This document shows, piece by piece, positions 24,460-32,485 of a stretch of 64,000 nt of DNA (positions are counted from its first letter, which is position 1; the number at the start of each line of letters is the position of its first letter). The notes under the pieces were generated by a model. The model searched no databases. It saw only the letters and a program-made list of their open reading frames with translations, and was not told the origin of the DNA. Both the position numbers and the translations under genes were made by a program. This stretch comes from JAUMBM01 sp964645715 (GTDB taxonomy: Bacteria > Bacteroidota > Bacteroidia > Chitinophagales > Saprospiraceae): contig CAZYAO010000012.1 of the NCBI GenBank assembly GCA_964645715.1, positions 1 to 64,000 of the forward strand. Reading direction: 5' to 3'.

Positions 24460-26235
24460 TTAGAAAAACAAGCGTGGCCGGTCTATATTGAGGCGAAGTC
24501 CCAGGTTGAAAAGTTGCATGTTTTTCTCCACACCCCCTTCCACTCGCTGTCTGCGCAACATATACTGTGCCTCTACCCACAGATTATGCCGCAGCATATA
24601 GCCAAGATCAACGACACCCATCCAGGTATCTGCCCGTAGTCCCTGCAGCATAGAGATGCCATAGTCCGCCGTGCGGCTCGTATGGGGCAGCAGCAAGTTG
24701 CTACCAAAATTTCTACCCGCCGGATCCTGCCCCTGTGCAAACTGAAACCACTGAGCAGACAGCAGCCACCGAGCCTTCGGCTGGTAGCGCAGACTCAGGA
24801 TAGTCTCGTAAAAATTGGCCCCCAGTGGGTGTGCCAAAGGCTGATTGTAGTGGGTATAAGCGGTTGTACTGTCGCGGTGCGTATACGTGTACGGACGAGC
24901 AAGGTTAAGCTCAGCCTGCAGGTCGAGGTGATCAATACCCAACACATCTATGTATTTAACACCTGCCTGAATACCAAATTTATTGCCCCACCACCCTCTG
25001 CGCTCTGTTACCAACTCCTTAAAAATAAATTCATCAATCATCAACTGACCATACAACTGCACCCGATTGGCCACATTCCAGCGGCCATCCAGCCCAATAA
25101 GAGCATTGTCAGCACTTCCCAGCGCATGTTCAACCGTGCGGTACAGGATGACCGGGTTCAGATAGCCAAGCTCCAGGCCATCTCCGCGCTGGTACACCAC
25201 CGCCTCAAACAGCCCCAGCCGCAGGCGGGGCGTCAGGTCCACGCTCAGGTAGTGGGCCGCCATATATTTTTTGGGTACCACCAGATCACCCGGGGTACTA
25301 TTGGCAGAAAGTGCATTGAGTTCTGTAAATAAATTTTGGTAATGAAAGCGTCCTACGTTCCAGTTGAGTTTGAGATATAAGTAATTATTGGTAAAATCGG
25401 ACAGCAACATACTGCGCATACCATCCCCAATAAAATGCCTGCCATAACCCCACTGTGCCGATAAATGCCTGCTCAGCTGAAAAGCGACATACCCCTGACT
25501 GTTGAGATAGTCATACCCTCCCTGAATATCAAACACATCACTATTGTATCCCTTGTACAAACCATTGCCCGGCAGCGCCCGATTTTTCACAATCCACTGA
25601 TTTACATAATCAGGAAAGGCCGCCTGACTTTCAAGCAACTGAAAATAAACATATACGCGATCATCAATACCCGCACGTGCCTCGAGTCCCCGTTGGTTGA
25701 TAAAATACGGCCGGCCTTCACCCCCCTCATGGCGCATAGGCCCGTATCGGAGTTGCAGCAGCGGATTGAGGCGAAAGTGAAAATGAGGTTCGTCAATCTG
25801 GTAAAAATTGGCCGGCGTGGGGTATATTTTACCCTTTAGCAGTGGGCGTTGGCTACGTGCGTAAAAAGCGTGCTGCTGGCTTAGCTCAATCAAGCTAGGG
25901 CTTCCCTCTGGCTGCTTGTGCGGCCCCATGCCCGGGAAAGGCGTCTGCAACACCCCCAGCCACTCGTTATTGTCCCTGAAAAGCAAGCCCAAATCACTTC
26001 TGTCCAGCGATGTCAGCCGATCACCAGCCAGACTATCTGCCAGCAGGGCAAAGCGGGCAATTGTTGCACGGTCGTAGTACTTAATCGACGTATGCAGCCC
26101 CTCGGCAGGTACGCCTTTGATGGCCAGGCGGTCTACTATATGGTAGGCCTGGTTGCCCTGCGGCAGCTGGCTGCCCTGCCCATAAGCTGTCAGTACCAAC
26201 AGACTCAGTAAACAGATAATAAAAAGATGTCGCAT
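24460..26235 (-). CDS. Wzi/capsule-assembly-like outer-membrane beta-barrel
   Basis: 591 residues from the ATG at 26235, which gives a clean signal peptide (MRHLFIICLLSLLVLTAYGQ); the frame is open a further 26 codons upstream, but those have no signal features. Resembles the capsule assembly Wzi family: an N-terminal periplasmic helical part, then repeated aromatic amphipathic strands such as YVYFQLLESQ, WGYGRHFIGDGMRSMLLSDF, YLKLNWNVGRFHYQNLF and the NPVILYRTVEHALGSADNALIG segment characteristic of this family in Bacteroidota. It ends on a Phe (RLFF), as outer-membrane barrels often do. Related proteins anchor surface polysaccharide; a specific role here is not shown by the neighbourhood. 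Confidence 0.8.
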   Translation of the reverse strand: MRHLFIICLLSLLVLTAYGQGSQLPQGNQAYHIVDRLAIKGVPAEGLHTSIKYYDRATIARFALLADSLAGDRLTSLDRSDLGLLFRDNNEWLGVLQTPFPGMGPHKQPEGSPSLIELSQQHAFYARSQRPLLKGKIYPTPANFYQIDEPHFHFRLNPLLQLRYGPMRHEGGEGRPYFINQRGLEARAGIDDRVYVYFQLLESQAAFPDYVNQWIVKNRALPGNGLYKGYNSDVFDIQGGYDYLNSQGYVAFQLSRHLSAQWGYGRHFIGDGMRSMLLSDFTNNYLYLKLNWNVGRFHYQNLFTELNALSANSTPGDLVVPKKYMAAHYLSVDLTPRLRLGLFEAVVYQRGDGLELGYLNPVILYRTVEHALGSADNALIGLDGRWNVANRVQLYGQLMIDEFIFKELVTERRGWWGNKFGIQAGVKYIDVLGIDHLDLQAELNLARPYTYTHRDSTTAYTHYNQPLAHPLGANFYETILSLRYQPKARWLLSAQWFQFAQGQDPAGRNFGSNLLLPHTSRTADYGISMLQGLRADTWMGVVDLGYMLRHNLWVEAQYMLRRQRVEGGVEKNMQLFNLGLRLNIDRPRLFF

Positions 26236-26343
26236 AATGGTGTTTTTATATATAATCACTGACGATGCCCGTATACCTGTGCGACTTGGATACACATCAT
26301 GCAACACAGCCATCGAATCCTATCACAATATCCAAAAAAAATG

Positions 26344-26351
26344 TAGATTTG
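26344..26351 (+). promoter_or_regulatory. -7 promoter element of the Rrf2 gene (TAGATTTG)
   Basis: Perfect TAnnTTTG match 22 bp before the ATG at 26373. It excludes the upstream in-frame starts. Confidence 0.6.
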
Positions 26352-26372
26352 CTTAGCGAGAAACCAATAACG

Positions 26373-26792
26373 ATGATATCTAAAAAATGCAAGTACGCCA
26401 TTAAGGCCATCTTATACATCGCCCGACACCAGCACCGCGAGGAAGCCGTGTACGCTGCTGAAATTGCCGAACGAGAAGTCATCCCGCTCAAGTTTTTGGA
26501 AAGTATATTGCGCGATTTGCGCAACAACGGCATACTACTCAGCAAGCGGGGACGCGGCGGGGGGTATAAACTTCTTAAAAAGGCAGATGAAATTTCCTTC
26601 ACAGAGATTATTCGCATCATGGACGGGCCCATTGCCATGCTCCCCTGTGTGTCTCTACACTATTATGTGCGCTGTGAAGAATGCGTGATTGAAGAAAATT
26701 GCCCTATCAGAACGGTTTTTCTACAGGTACGGGACGCAACACTGGGCATACTCAGTGGAGCTACCGTCGATCAGCTCACCAAAGAAGGATAG
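26373..26792 (+). CDS. Rrf2 family transcriptional regulator
   Basis: 139 residues. DNA-binding protein with the Rrf2 winged helix: KCKYAIKAILYIARHQ at the N-terminus, the AEIAEREVIPLKFLESILRDLRNNGILLSKRGRGGGYKL helix-turn-helix and wing, then EISFTEIIRIMDGPIAMLPC. Four cysteines follow in the C-terminal half (LPC, RCEEC, ENC), a spacing compatible with an Fe-S cluster or thiol sensor as in IscR/NsrR/CymR, but ligand type cannot be told. The start at 26373 fits the family and the -7 element. The regulon is unknown; the divergent Wzi-like gene shares the upstream region. Confidence 0.92.
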   Translation: MISKKCKYAIKAILYIARHQHREEAVYAAEIAEREVIPLKFLESILRDLRNNGILLSKRGRGGGYKLLKKADEISFTEIIRIMDGPIAMLPCVSLHYYVRCEECVIEENCPIRTVFLQVRDATLGILSGATVDQLTKEG

Positions 26793-26924
26793 CTGCAACC
26801 TGCTTACGGCAGGTTGCGCGTATTTTGACCCGCCATAACAAACAACTGCCTATCCTACACTGCATCGACAGCAATACAGCATCCCTTTACAAGTGTTTCG
26901 CCGTTTTTTGCGGAAAAACAAAAA

Positions 26925-26978
26925 CCCAGATTAACATTTATTTTGATTTTTAAAAATCAAAATAAATGTTAATCTGGG
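26925..26978. terminator. Perfect 54-bp palindrome after ffh and the Rrf2 gene
   Basis: Arms 26925-26951 and 26952-26978 are a perfect 27-bp inverted repeat with no spacer, AT-rich in the centre and bounded by CCC/GGG. It lies between convergent Rrf2 and ffh genes and is most easily read as a bidirectional terminator, although the lack of a loop is unusual. Confidence 0.6.
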
Positions 26979-27026
26979 TGCCTTTGGTGGCATCAGCCAT
27001 CAAAAAGTATCCTGAGGCAGCCTCAA

Positions 27027-28379
27027 TTATCTTTTACGGAATTTCCCCGGCCCTCCGGCAGGCCCCTGCATACCCCCCAGCATACCCGGATTTTTACTCA
27101 CCTGATGCATAAATTTACGCATTTGATCAAATTGCTTGATGAAAGCATTGATATCTTCAAGCTTCTGACCACAGCCAAGCGCGATACGCTTTTTACGGCT
27201 CATATTCAGCAACTCAGGATTGCCGCGCTCTTCGGGCGTCATTGAGCGGATAATCGCCTCGATACGCGTAAACGCGCTGTTGTCAATGTCAATATCCCGG
27301 GTCAGCTTATTCATGCCGGGAATCATGTTGATGAGGTTTTTAAGATCTCCCATACGACGCAGCTGAGCCAGTTGTGTCTGAAAGTCGTTGAAATCAAACT
27401 TATTGCGCTTAATTTTCTGTTCCAGCAACTTGACCTGTTCCTCATCGTACTGCTCCTGAGCCTTTTCCACAAACGAGACAATGTCTCCCATGCCCAGAAT
27501 ACGGTTGGCCATACGCTCAGGATAGAAAACATCGAGCGTGTCCATCTTCTCGCCCGTAGAAACGAACTTGATGGGTTTCCCTACGGTATACTTGATAGAC
27601 AGCGCTGCCCCTCCACGCGTATCACCGTCGAGCTTGGTCAGCACTACCCCGTCGAAATTCAGGCGATCGTTGAATGCTTTAGCTGTATTGACAGCATCCT
27701 GCCCCGTCATTGAGTCGACCACAAACAGCGTCTCATCTGGCTTTATCGCCTCTTTTACCTTGGCGATTTCGGCCATCATCTCCTCGTCGACAGACAAGCG
27801 GCCGGCGGTGTCCACGATTACCACATCGTAGCGCTGTTGGCGCGCCTGATCAAGTGCCTGCAGCGCGATTTCAACAGGATTCTTATTATCCGGATCTTTG
27901 AAAATAGCAGCACCGACTTGCTCAGCTAGTACTGTAAGCTGATCAATAGCCGCAGGGCGATATACATCACAGGCGACGACAAGCACTTTTTTGTTGCGCT
28001 TGGTCTTCAGGAAATGAGCAAGCTTACCCGTAAACGTTGTCTTGCCCGAGCCCTGCAGACCAGCAATCAGCACCACCGAAGGACTACCCTTGAGGTTGAT
28101 ACCCGCCGATTGCCCACCCATCAGTTCGATCAATTCATCATTGACGATTTTAACCATCAATTCACCCGGGCGTACACTCTTCAGCACATTCTCAGAACCA
28201 AGTGCCTTATCCTTTACTTTATCCGTAAATTCTTTGGCAATCTTGTAATTTACATCGGCTGCCACTAAGGCACGGCGAATCTCTTTAATGGATTCCGCAA
28301 TGTTGAGTTCCGTGAGTTTACTGTCGCCGCGCAATACCTTGAGCGCATTGTCCAACCGATCGCTTAAACTTTCAAACAT
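27027..28379 (-). CDS. ffh: Signal recognition particle GTPase Ffh
   Basis: 450 residues. Binds signal sequences of nascent membrane proteins and SRP RNA and delivers ribosomes to FtsY. N domain at residues 1-95; G domain with P-loop GLQGSGKTT (~106-114), DTAGRLSVDEE, TKLDGDTRGGAAL and GxGD near 300; methionine-rich M domain at the C-terminus (MIPGMNKL, EAIIRSMTPEERGNPELL, SRKKRIALGCGQKLEDINAFIKQFDQMRKFM) ending in a Gly/Pro-rich basic tail. Length matches E. coli Ffh (453). Preceded by a perfect -7 element. Confidence 0.97.
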   Translation of the reverse strand: MFESLSDRLDNALKVLRGDSKLTELNIAESIKEIRRALVAADVNYKIAKEFTDKVKDKALGSENVLKSVRPGELMVKIVNDELIELMGGQSAGINLKGSPSVVLIAGLQGSGKTTFTGKLAHFLKTKRNKKVLVVACDVYRPAAIDQLTVLAEQVGAAIFKDPDNKNPVEIALQALDQARQQRYDVVIVDTAGRLSVDEEMMAEIAKVKEAIKPDETLFVVDSMTGQDAVNTAKAFNDRLNFDGVVLTKLDGDTRGGAALSIKYTVGKPIKFVSTGEKMDTLDVFYPERMANRILGMGDIVSFVEKAQEQYDEEQVKLLEQKIKRNKFDFNDFQTQLAQLRRMGDLKNLINMIPGMNKLTRDIDIDNSAFTRIEAIIRSMTPEERGNPELLNMSRKKRIALGCGQKLEDINAFIKQFDQMRKFMHQVSKNPGMLGGMQGPAGGPGKFRKR

Positions 28380-28402
28380 GGTCTTCGTTCTGATTTTACC
28401 CG

Positions 28403-28410
28403 CAAAGATA
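28403..28410 (-). promoter_or_regulatory. ffh -7 promoter element (TATCTTTG)
   Basis: TATCTTTG on the minus strand, 24 bp before the ffh ATG; perfect TAnnTTTG match. Confidence 0.6.
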
Positions 28411-28785
28411 AAGCAATTTTAGCATAAAGCCATATAGCCCTGTGGCTTTGTACATTTCTATTCGCAGGGGGTTACATCCCCTCAGGAGCGCTGGAAAAAC
28501 CAATAAATTACAACTTTACACATACTCCTCCGCACATACTGCCCTTATGCTCTATGCATCGTGGTCTCCTGAGCGCCATCTGTTACCCGTACTTGTAGTG
28601 GTCGTCGTACGGACCCTTGCTACCGGTTAAAAATAATTTTGTGTCAACAGTTCCTCATCCCAATGAGAATATATATTTTAGCCTTTTGTCTTTGGCAATC
28701 AGGACAGATTACATACCTAAATGCACGTATGCGTGACTATCCTGCCCATCTGACGATTACCAACACATAAAATAGCCACATCCGT
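28411..28785. other. Non-coding stretch between ffh and xseA
   Basis: About 375 bp without a supported gene. It contains a small G-rich/C-rich hairpin (AGGGG 28466-28470 with CCCCT 28478-28482) and an 8-bp inverted repeat CTCAGGAG/CTCCTGAG (28481-28488 with 28566-28573) that overlaps the first. No SRP RNA signature and no clear promoter for xseA was seen. Confidence 0.35.
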
Positions 28786-30012
28786 ATGACCGCTATAACG
28801 CTTGTCGACCTGCAACAACACCTCAAACGGGTGATTGCCCTTAACTTTCAGACAGCCATTTGGGTAAAGGCTGAGATCCTGAAAATCAACTTTTCTCGCA
28901 GCCATTTGTACATTGAGCTGGTGGAAAAGGGAAACGAGAACGACCACATTGTTGCACAGGTCAACGCTGTGATATGGTCTAACCGCTTTAATCAGCTGCT
29001 CGGAAAACACGGTCTGGCGCTGCACGACATGCTGCAGGAAGGAATGCAGGTAAGCTTGTTGGTGCAGGTGGAATTTCACGAGCGCTTTGGTCTTAAATTG
29101 ATTGTTGAAGACATTGACCCTGCCTACTCTTACGGTCAGCTGGCCGCCAGCCGCCAGCAAACCTATCTCTTCCTCAAAAAGGAAGGCTTACTGGAGCTCA
29201 ATAAGGGCGTTCATTTACCGGCACTTGTCAAGCGAATCGCAGTCATCAGCTCCCCTTCGGCTGCCGGCTATCAGGATTTTGTTGACCAACTAACCAACAA
29301 CCCCTACGGTTTTCATTTTTCGGTGCACCTCTTCCCTGCTGCTATGCAGGGTACCGCTGCTATTAGTGAGATTAGCCAACAACTGGCATTGATAGCCCAA
29401 CAGCGCGAGCAGTTTGATGCGGTTGCCGTATTGCGCGGCGGCGGAGCCCGCACTGATCTGGCTGTATTCAATAACATTGACATCTGCAGAGCCGCTGCTG
29501 TATGTCCGCTGCCGTTGCTCACGGGTATAGGACACCAGATTGACGAGTCCCTGCTGGATCTCATTGCCCGGGAGAAGCTTAAAACCCCCACAGCCGTAGC
29601 TGAGTGGCTGATTGCCACGCAATTGAAAAACCTGAATACGCTCAATAAAATTCTTCAAAACATCCGGCTCTGCCACTTCGACAAGCTGTATGTCAAAAGT
29701 ATACGATACAATTACCTCTACAACCGTCTGAATACAGCCGTCGAGTCCAATTGGAAACAAAAAGATGTCAGCCTGCAGCAGTTGGCAAGTGATATACCCC
29801 AACGCGCCCGAATGAAGCTGCGGGCTGCAGAGGTGGAAATCAACAATCTGTCCAGACTGCTTACCATCCTCAGGCTCGATAATCAGCTCAAAAGAGGTTT
29901 CTCCGTAGCTACCCACAACGGAAAAATTGTCCGCGATCCCCGACAGTTGTCAAAAGGTGCACAGGTCAAACTGCTTACCGAGGGCGGGTCGATTACTCTT
30001 GTTGTCGATTAA
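28786..30012 (+). CDS. xseA: Exodeoxyribonuclease VII large subunit
   Basis: 408 residues. Catalytic subunit of the single-strand-specific nuclease ExoVII. N-terminal OB-fold (residues ~1-105: TLVDLQQHLKRVI, IWVKAEILKINFSRSHLYIEL), catalytic domain with RIAVISSPSAAGYQDF, the RGGGARTDLAVFNN block and TGIGHQIDESLLDLIA, the TPTAVAEWL motif, a coiled-coil stretch, and the C-terminal QLKRGFSVATHNGKIVRD. The small subunit xseB lies separately at 32210-32392 on the other strand rather than adjacent. Length is slightly below E. coli XseA (456), usual for Bacteroidota. Confidence 0.94.
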   Translation: MTAITLVDLQQHLKRVIALNFQTAIWVKAEILKINFSRSHLYIELVEKGNENDHIVAQVNAVIWSNRFNQLLGKHGLALHDMLQEGMQVSLLVQVEFHERFGLKLIVEDIDPAYSYGQLAASRQQTYLFLKKEGLLELNKGVHLPALVKRIAVISSPSAAGYQDFVDQLTNNPYGFHFSVHLFPAAMQGTAAISEISQQLALIAQQREQFDAVAVLRGGGARTDLAVFNNIDICRAAAVCPLPLLTGIGHQIDESLLDLIAREKLKTPTAVAEWLIATQLKNLNTLNKILQNIRLCHFDKLYVKSIRYNYLYNRLNTAVESNWKQKDVSLQQLASDIPQRARMKLRAAEVEINNLSRLLTILRLDNQLKRGFSVATHNGKIVRDPRQLSKGAQVKLLTEGGSITLVVD

Positions 30013-30115
30013 ACTAGCGGAAGCGACCTTGCTTTGCTTCCGGGATACCATAGCCCCCCATTTTTTACAAAAAGTAGCATTCTTTGATTTTTTTCAAAAA
30101 TTTACTTCCAAAACA

Positions 30116-30146
30116 TTGTAAGTCTTGACCGTCTTGCCTACCTTTG
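30116..30146 (+). promoter_or_regulatory. rpsU promoter (TTG-N20-TACCTTTG)
   Basis: TTG at 30116-30118 and TACCTTTG at 30139-30146 with 20-bp spacing match both Bacteroidota boxes; the ATG of rpsU is 28 bp downstream. An in-frame start at 30144 overlaps the element and is rejected. Confidence 0.65.
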
Positions 30147-30173
30147 CCACCGAAAATAAAATTAAATGTATCT

Positions 30174-30371
30174 ATGCTGATTATTGATATTCGCGATGGC
30201 GAAAATATTGACAAGGCACTAAAGCGCTATAAGCGCAAATTCCAGAATGCAGGCACTATGCGCCAACTTCGTGAGCGCCGTGAGTTTGTTAAGCCGAGCG
30301 TTAAGCGCCGCGACCAAATACTCAAGGCCATTTATAAGGAGCAAGTTATCCGGGAAGAGGAGGCACAATAG
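30174..30371 (+). CDS. rpsU: 30S ribosomal protein S21
   Basis: 65 residues, typical length. Small-subunit protein needed for efficient translation initiation. Begins MLIIDIRDGENIDKALKRYKRK, followed by RQLRERREFVKPSVKRRDQ, both diagnostic of S21 in Bacteroidota, and ends with a charged tail. The chosen ATG follows the promoter and matches the family N-terminus. S21 in Bacteroidota is linked to the weak use of Shine-Dalgarno sequences. A terminator hairpin follows 60 bp later. Confidence 0.96.
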   Translation: MLIIDIRDGENIDKALKRYKRKFQNAGTMRQLRERREFVKPSVKRRDQILKAIYKEQVIREEEAQ

Positions 30372-30430
30372 GTCGCTCTTTTCCATAACATATTCTGTCT
30401 GATGATATCACAACAGTCTTCAGACAAAGC

Positions 30431-30475
30431 AAACTGCCGATATGAGCTTTACACTCTTATCGGCAGTTTTTCGTT
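30431..30475 (+). terminator. rpsU terminator
   Basis: Arms 30431-30442 and 30458-30469 form a perfect 12-bp stem with a 15-nt loop and are followed by a T-rich tract. Confidence 0.7.
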
Positions 30476-30492
30476 TTGCTATTGTGTCCTGT

Positions 30493-31446
30493 TTATTGAT
30501 TTGTCAGCTCCTCAAGCCCCTGCAATATGTGTTTGTATATCCGCTCAGAAAGCTGTTCTGTTGGCGCCGGAATGAAAGATAGCCCAGTTACTTTCTCGTA
30601 TAGTTCGATATAGCGGGCGCTGATTTCTTCCACAAGACTATCGGGCATTGTTGGCATTAGTTGGTCGTGAAGCCCCTGAAACCCGTGCGCCATGAGCCAT
30701 TCCCGTACGAATTCCTTCGACAGTTGTCGTTGCCGTTCGCCCGATACCTGCCGTGCTTCGTATCCATCTGCCAGATAGTACCGTGAACTATCGGGTGTAT
30801 GGATTTCGTCGATGAGCATCACCTGCCCATCATAGAGACCAAACTCATATTTGGTATCTACCAGCAGCAACCCGTGGCGGGCTGCCATCTCGCTTCCTCT
30901 ACGAAACAGCTGGCGGGTGTAAGATTCCATCAACAGATAATGCGCCTCTGCAACCAATCCTGACTGCAGTATCTCCTCTCTCGAAATATCCTCATCATGT
31001 CCCTCATCGGCCTTGGTAGCCGGTGTGATAATGGGCTGCGGAAATCGATCGGCTTCCCGCATTCCTTCCGGAAGAGCCACCCCACAGATACTGCGTTTTC
31101 CGGCTTCATATTCCCGCCAGGCATGGCCAGCCAAGTAGCCTCTGATCACCATTTCTACCCGCAACGGTTCACATTTTCTCCCTATAGCCACATTGGGATC
31201 TGGTGTACTCAGTAGCCAGTTGGGGCAAATATCCCGCGTGGCATTGAGAAAATGCGCTGCCAGTTGATTGAGCACCTGACCTTTATAGGGTATTGGCCGA
31301 GGCAACACATGGTCAAAGGCAGAGATTCTGTCGGAGGCAACCATTACCAGCAGATCCCCTACCGAATAAACATCCCTCACCTTACCCTTGTAAAAAGCCG
31401 TCTGTCCGGGCAGCTCGTATTGCGTACCCATGATTGCGTGAACCAT
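30493..31446 (-). CDS. purC: SAICAR synthase (phosphoribosylaminoimidazole-succinocarboxamide synthase)
   Basis: 317 residues from the ATG at 31446. Condenses CAIR with aspartate in purine synthesis. Signatures: GQTAFYKGKVRDVYSV (ATP-binding start), ASDRISAFDHVLPRPIPYKGQVLNQLAAHF, the VEMVIRGYLAGHAWREY block, ITPATKADEGHDEDIS, and LVDTKYEFGLYDGQVMLIDEIHTPDSSRYYL. The frame extends to an ATG at 31467, but that codon overlaps the -7 element at 31465-31472 and cannot be transcribed as a start, so 31446 (or 31431) is preferred. Length fits the ~310-residue Bacteroidota form. It is monocistronic. Confidence 0.95.
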   Translation of the reverse strand: MVHAIMGTQYELPGQTAFYKGKVRDVYSVGDLLVMVASDRISAFDHVLPRPIPYKGQVLNQLAAHFLNATRDICPNWLLSTPDPNVAIGRKCEPLRVEMVIRGYLAGHAWREYEAGKRSICGVALPEGMREADRFPQPIITPATKADEGHDEDISREEILQSGLVAEAHYLLMESYTRQLFRRGSEMAARHGLLLVDTKYEFGLYDGQVMLIDEIHTPDSSRYYLADGYEARQVSGERQRQLSKEFVREWLMAHGFQGLHDQLMPTMPDSLVEEISARYIELYEKVTGLSFIPAPTEQLSERIYKHILQGLEELTNQ

Positions 31447-31464
31447 ATCTTGGAGGATTTGCGG

Positions 31465-31472
31465 CAAAGGTA
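31465..31472 (-). promoter_or_regulatory. purC -7 promoter element (TACCTTTG)
   Basis: TACCTTTG on the minus strand, perfect match to TAnnTTTG, 18 bp before the chosen ATG. Confidence 0.65.
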
Positions 31473-31591
31473 GTATTATTCATGTAGACCTGCAGTATGG
31501 CCAACACAACTATTTCAGCTAAGCGTACACAGGCTACCCATTGTCCGCACGCGCCTCCGACCATGTCGTCAAGGATGCACCCGCAGGCTAC

Positions 31592-32095
31592 TTACCTTAC
31601 CTTCTGCGCCAGCGATTTGATATCTTCGATACGTTCGAAGGCACCAAACTGAAATGCTTTGGCATCAGCCCTGACCACCCAGGTAGCAGGAAGTGCCCCG
31701 TACCAACTTGTATCCACTTTGCCCGTCCACACATTCCACTGCGGATCTGCAAGTAAAAACACCTCACTTTTCAGGCCTGCCGACTGAACATAATCACGCA
31801 CCCGCGTCTCTACATCTGCGAGTCGATCCAGGCTTACCAGCAGCACCTTGTGCGGAGTTTCCCCTTTTTCAGCATTAAAAGCCTCCAAGAGTGGCATTTC
31901 CTTGCGACAAGGCGGACAGGTTGTGGCCCAGAAATTGACAACAAAGGTGGTATCACCCCCTCTCTTCAAGCGTTGCTCAAGCTCGTCAAAAGTGGCCAGT
32001 ACAGGTATAGAATCCGCCAAAGCAGAAGTCGACTGTGGAGACTGACACTGCAAGAAGGCAAATAAACTTACGGCTAACAGCATATGACGCATCAT
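31592..32095 (-). CDS. TlpA-like thioredoxin-fold lipoprotein
   Basis: 167 residues. An N-terminal hydrophobic segment ends at a Cys (LFAFLQC, Cys17), suggesting a lipoprotein, followed by a thioredoxin-like domain with the redox motif C60-P-P-C63 in NFWATTCPPCRKEMPLL. The cis-Pro region appears as GALPATWVV. Such TlpA/ResA-type proteins reduce disulfides in the periplasm, for example in cytochrome c or envelope protein maturation; the partner is not readable here. Several Met codons near the start (1, 2, 5) leave the exact start open. Downstream of xseB on the same strand, 115 bp away. Confidence 0.87.
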   Translation of the reverse strand: MMRHMLLAVSLFAFLQCQSPQSTSALADSIPVLATFDELEQRLKRGGDTTFVVNFWATTCPPCRKEMPLLEAFNAEKGETPHKVLLVSLDRLADVETRVRDYVQSAGLKSEVFLLADPQWNVWTGKVDTSWYGALPATWVVRADAKAFQFGAFERIEDIKSLAQKVR

Positions 32096-32209
32096 TTTTC
32101 CGCAAAGTTGGATAACAATCAGGGATATACATGTGACATTTATCCCTGTACGATTTTTTATAACATGAGCACCGACAAGAATTCATCAAACCAGCAAAGC
32201 AGAAAGTGT

Positions 32210-32392
32210 CTAGTCTGGAAACAGTTGCTTAAGATCTTCTTCTGCTTGAAACAGCTTCTGCCGACAGAAATCGAGCAAAAAAGCAGCCCTGGCTGATTTT
32301 TCCATCATCAGATCGACATCCAAATCATCTTGCTCTAAATACTCGGCGATTTGCTTCAGCTCAGCAACCGCCTGCTCATAGGTTTGGTTCAT
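32210..32392 (-). CDS. xseB: Exodeoxyribonuclease VII small subunit
   Basis: 60 residues. Small helical subunit that binds XseA to form active ExoVII. The family pattern is clear: YEQAVAELKQIAEYLEQDDLDVDLMMEKSARAAFLLDFCRQKL, with the conserved Leu/Glu spacing and the D-L-D-V-D turn, then a short acidic/hydrophobic tail. Length is at the low end of the family (60-80). Encoded 2.2 kb from xseA on the opposite strand. Confidence 0.85.
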   Translation of the reverse strand: MNQTYEQAVAELKQIAEYLEQDDLDVDLMMEKSARAAFLLDFCRQKLFQAEEDLKQLFPD

Positions 32393-32431
32393 TGTTACAG
32401 GTTTTTAAAAAATCAACAGATTAATTATTAA

Positions 32432-32476
32432 TTCAAGACACTCGTTGGCGGCATAGCCGCCAACGAGTGTCTTGAA
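32432..32476. terminator. Perfect 21-bp hairpin after the 14-repeat gene
   Basis: Arms 32432-32452 and 32456-32476 are fully complementary around a 3-nt loop, 10 bp beyond the stop codon of the large repeat gene on the minus strand. Confidence 0.7.
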
Positions 32477-32485
32477 ACAAGCCTT

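Noticed and set aside
26925..26978. Inverted-repeat ends of an insertion sequence
   Set aside because: The arms are contiguous, there is no transposase frame and no target duplication; hairpins of other sequence occur at other gene ends.
28411..28785. SRP RNA gene next to ffh
   Set aside because: The conserved domain IV sequence with GGAA tetraloop and its asymmetric loop was not found on either strand.
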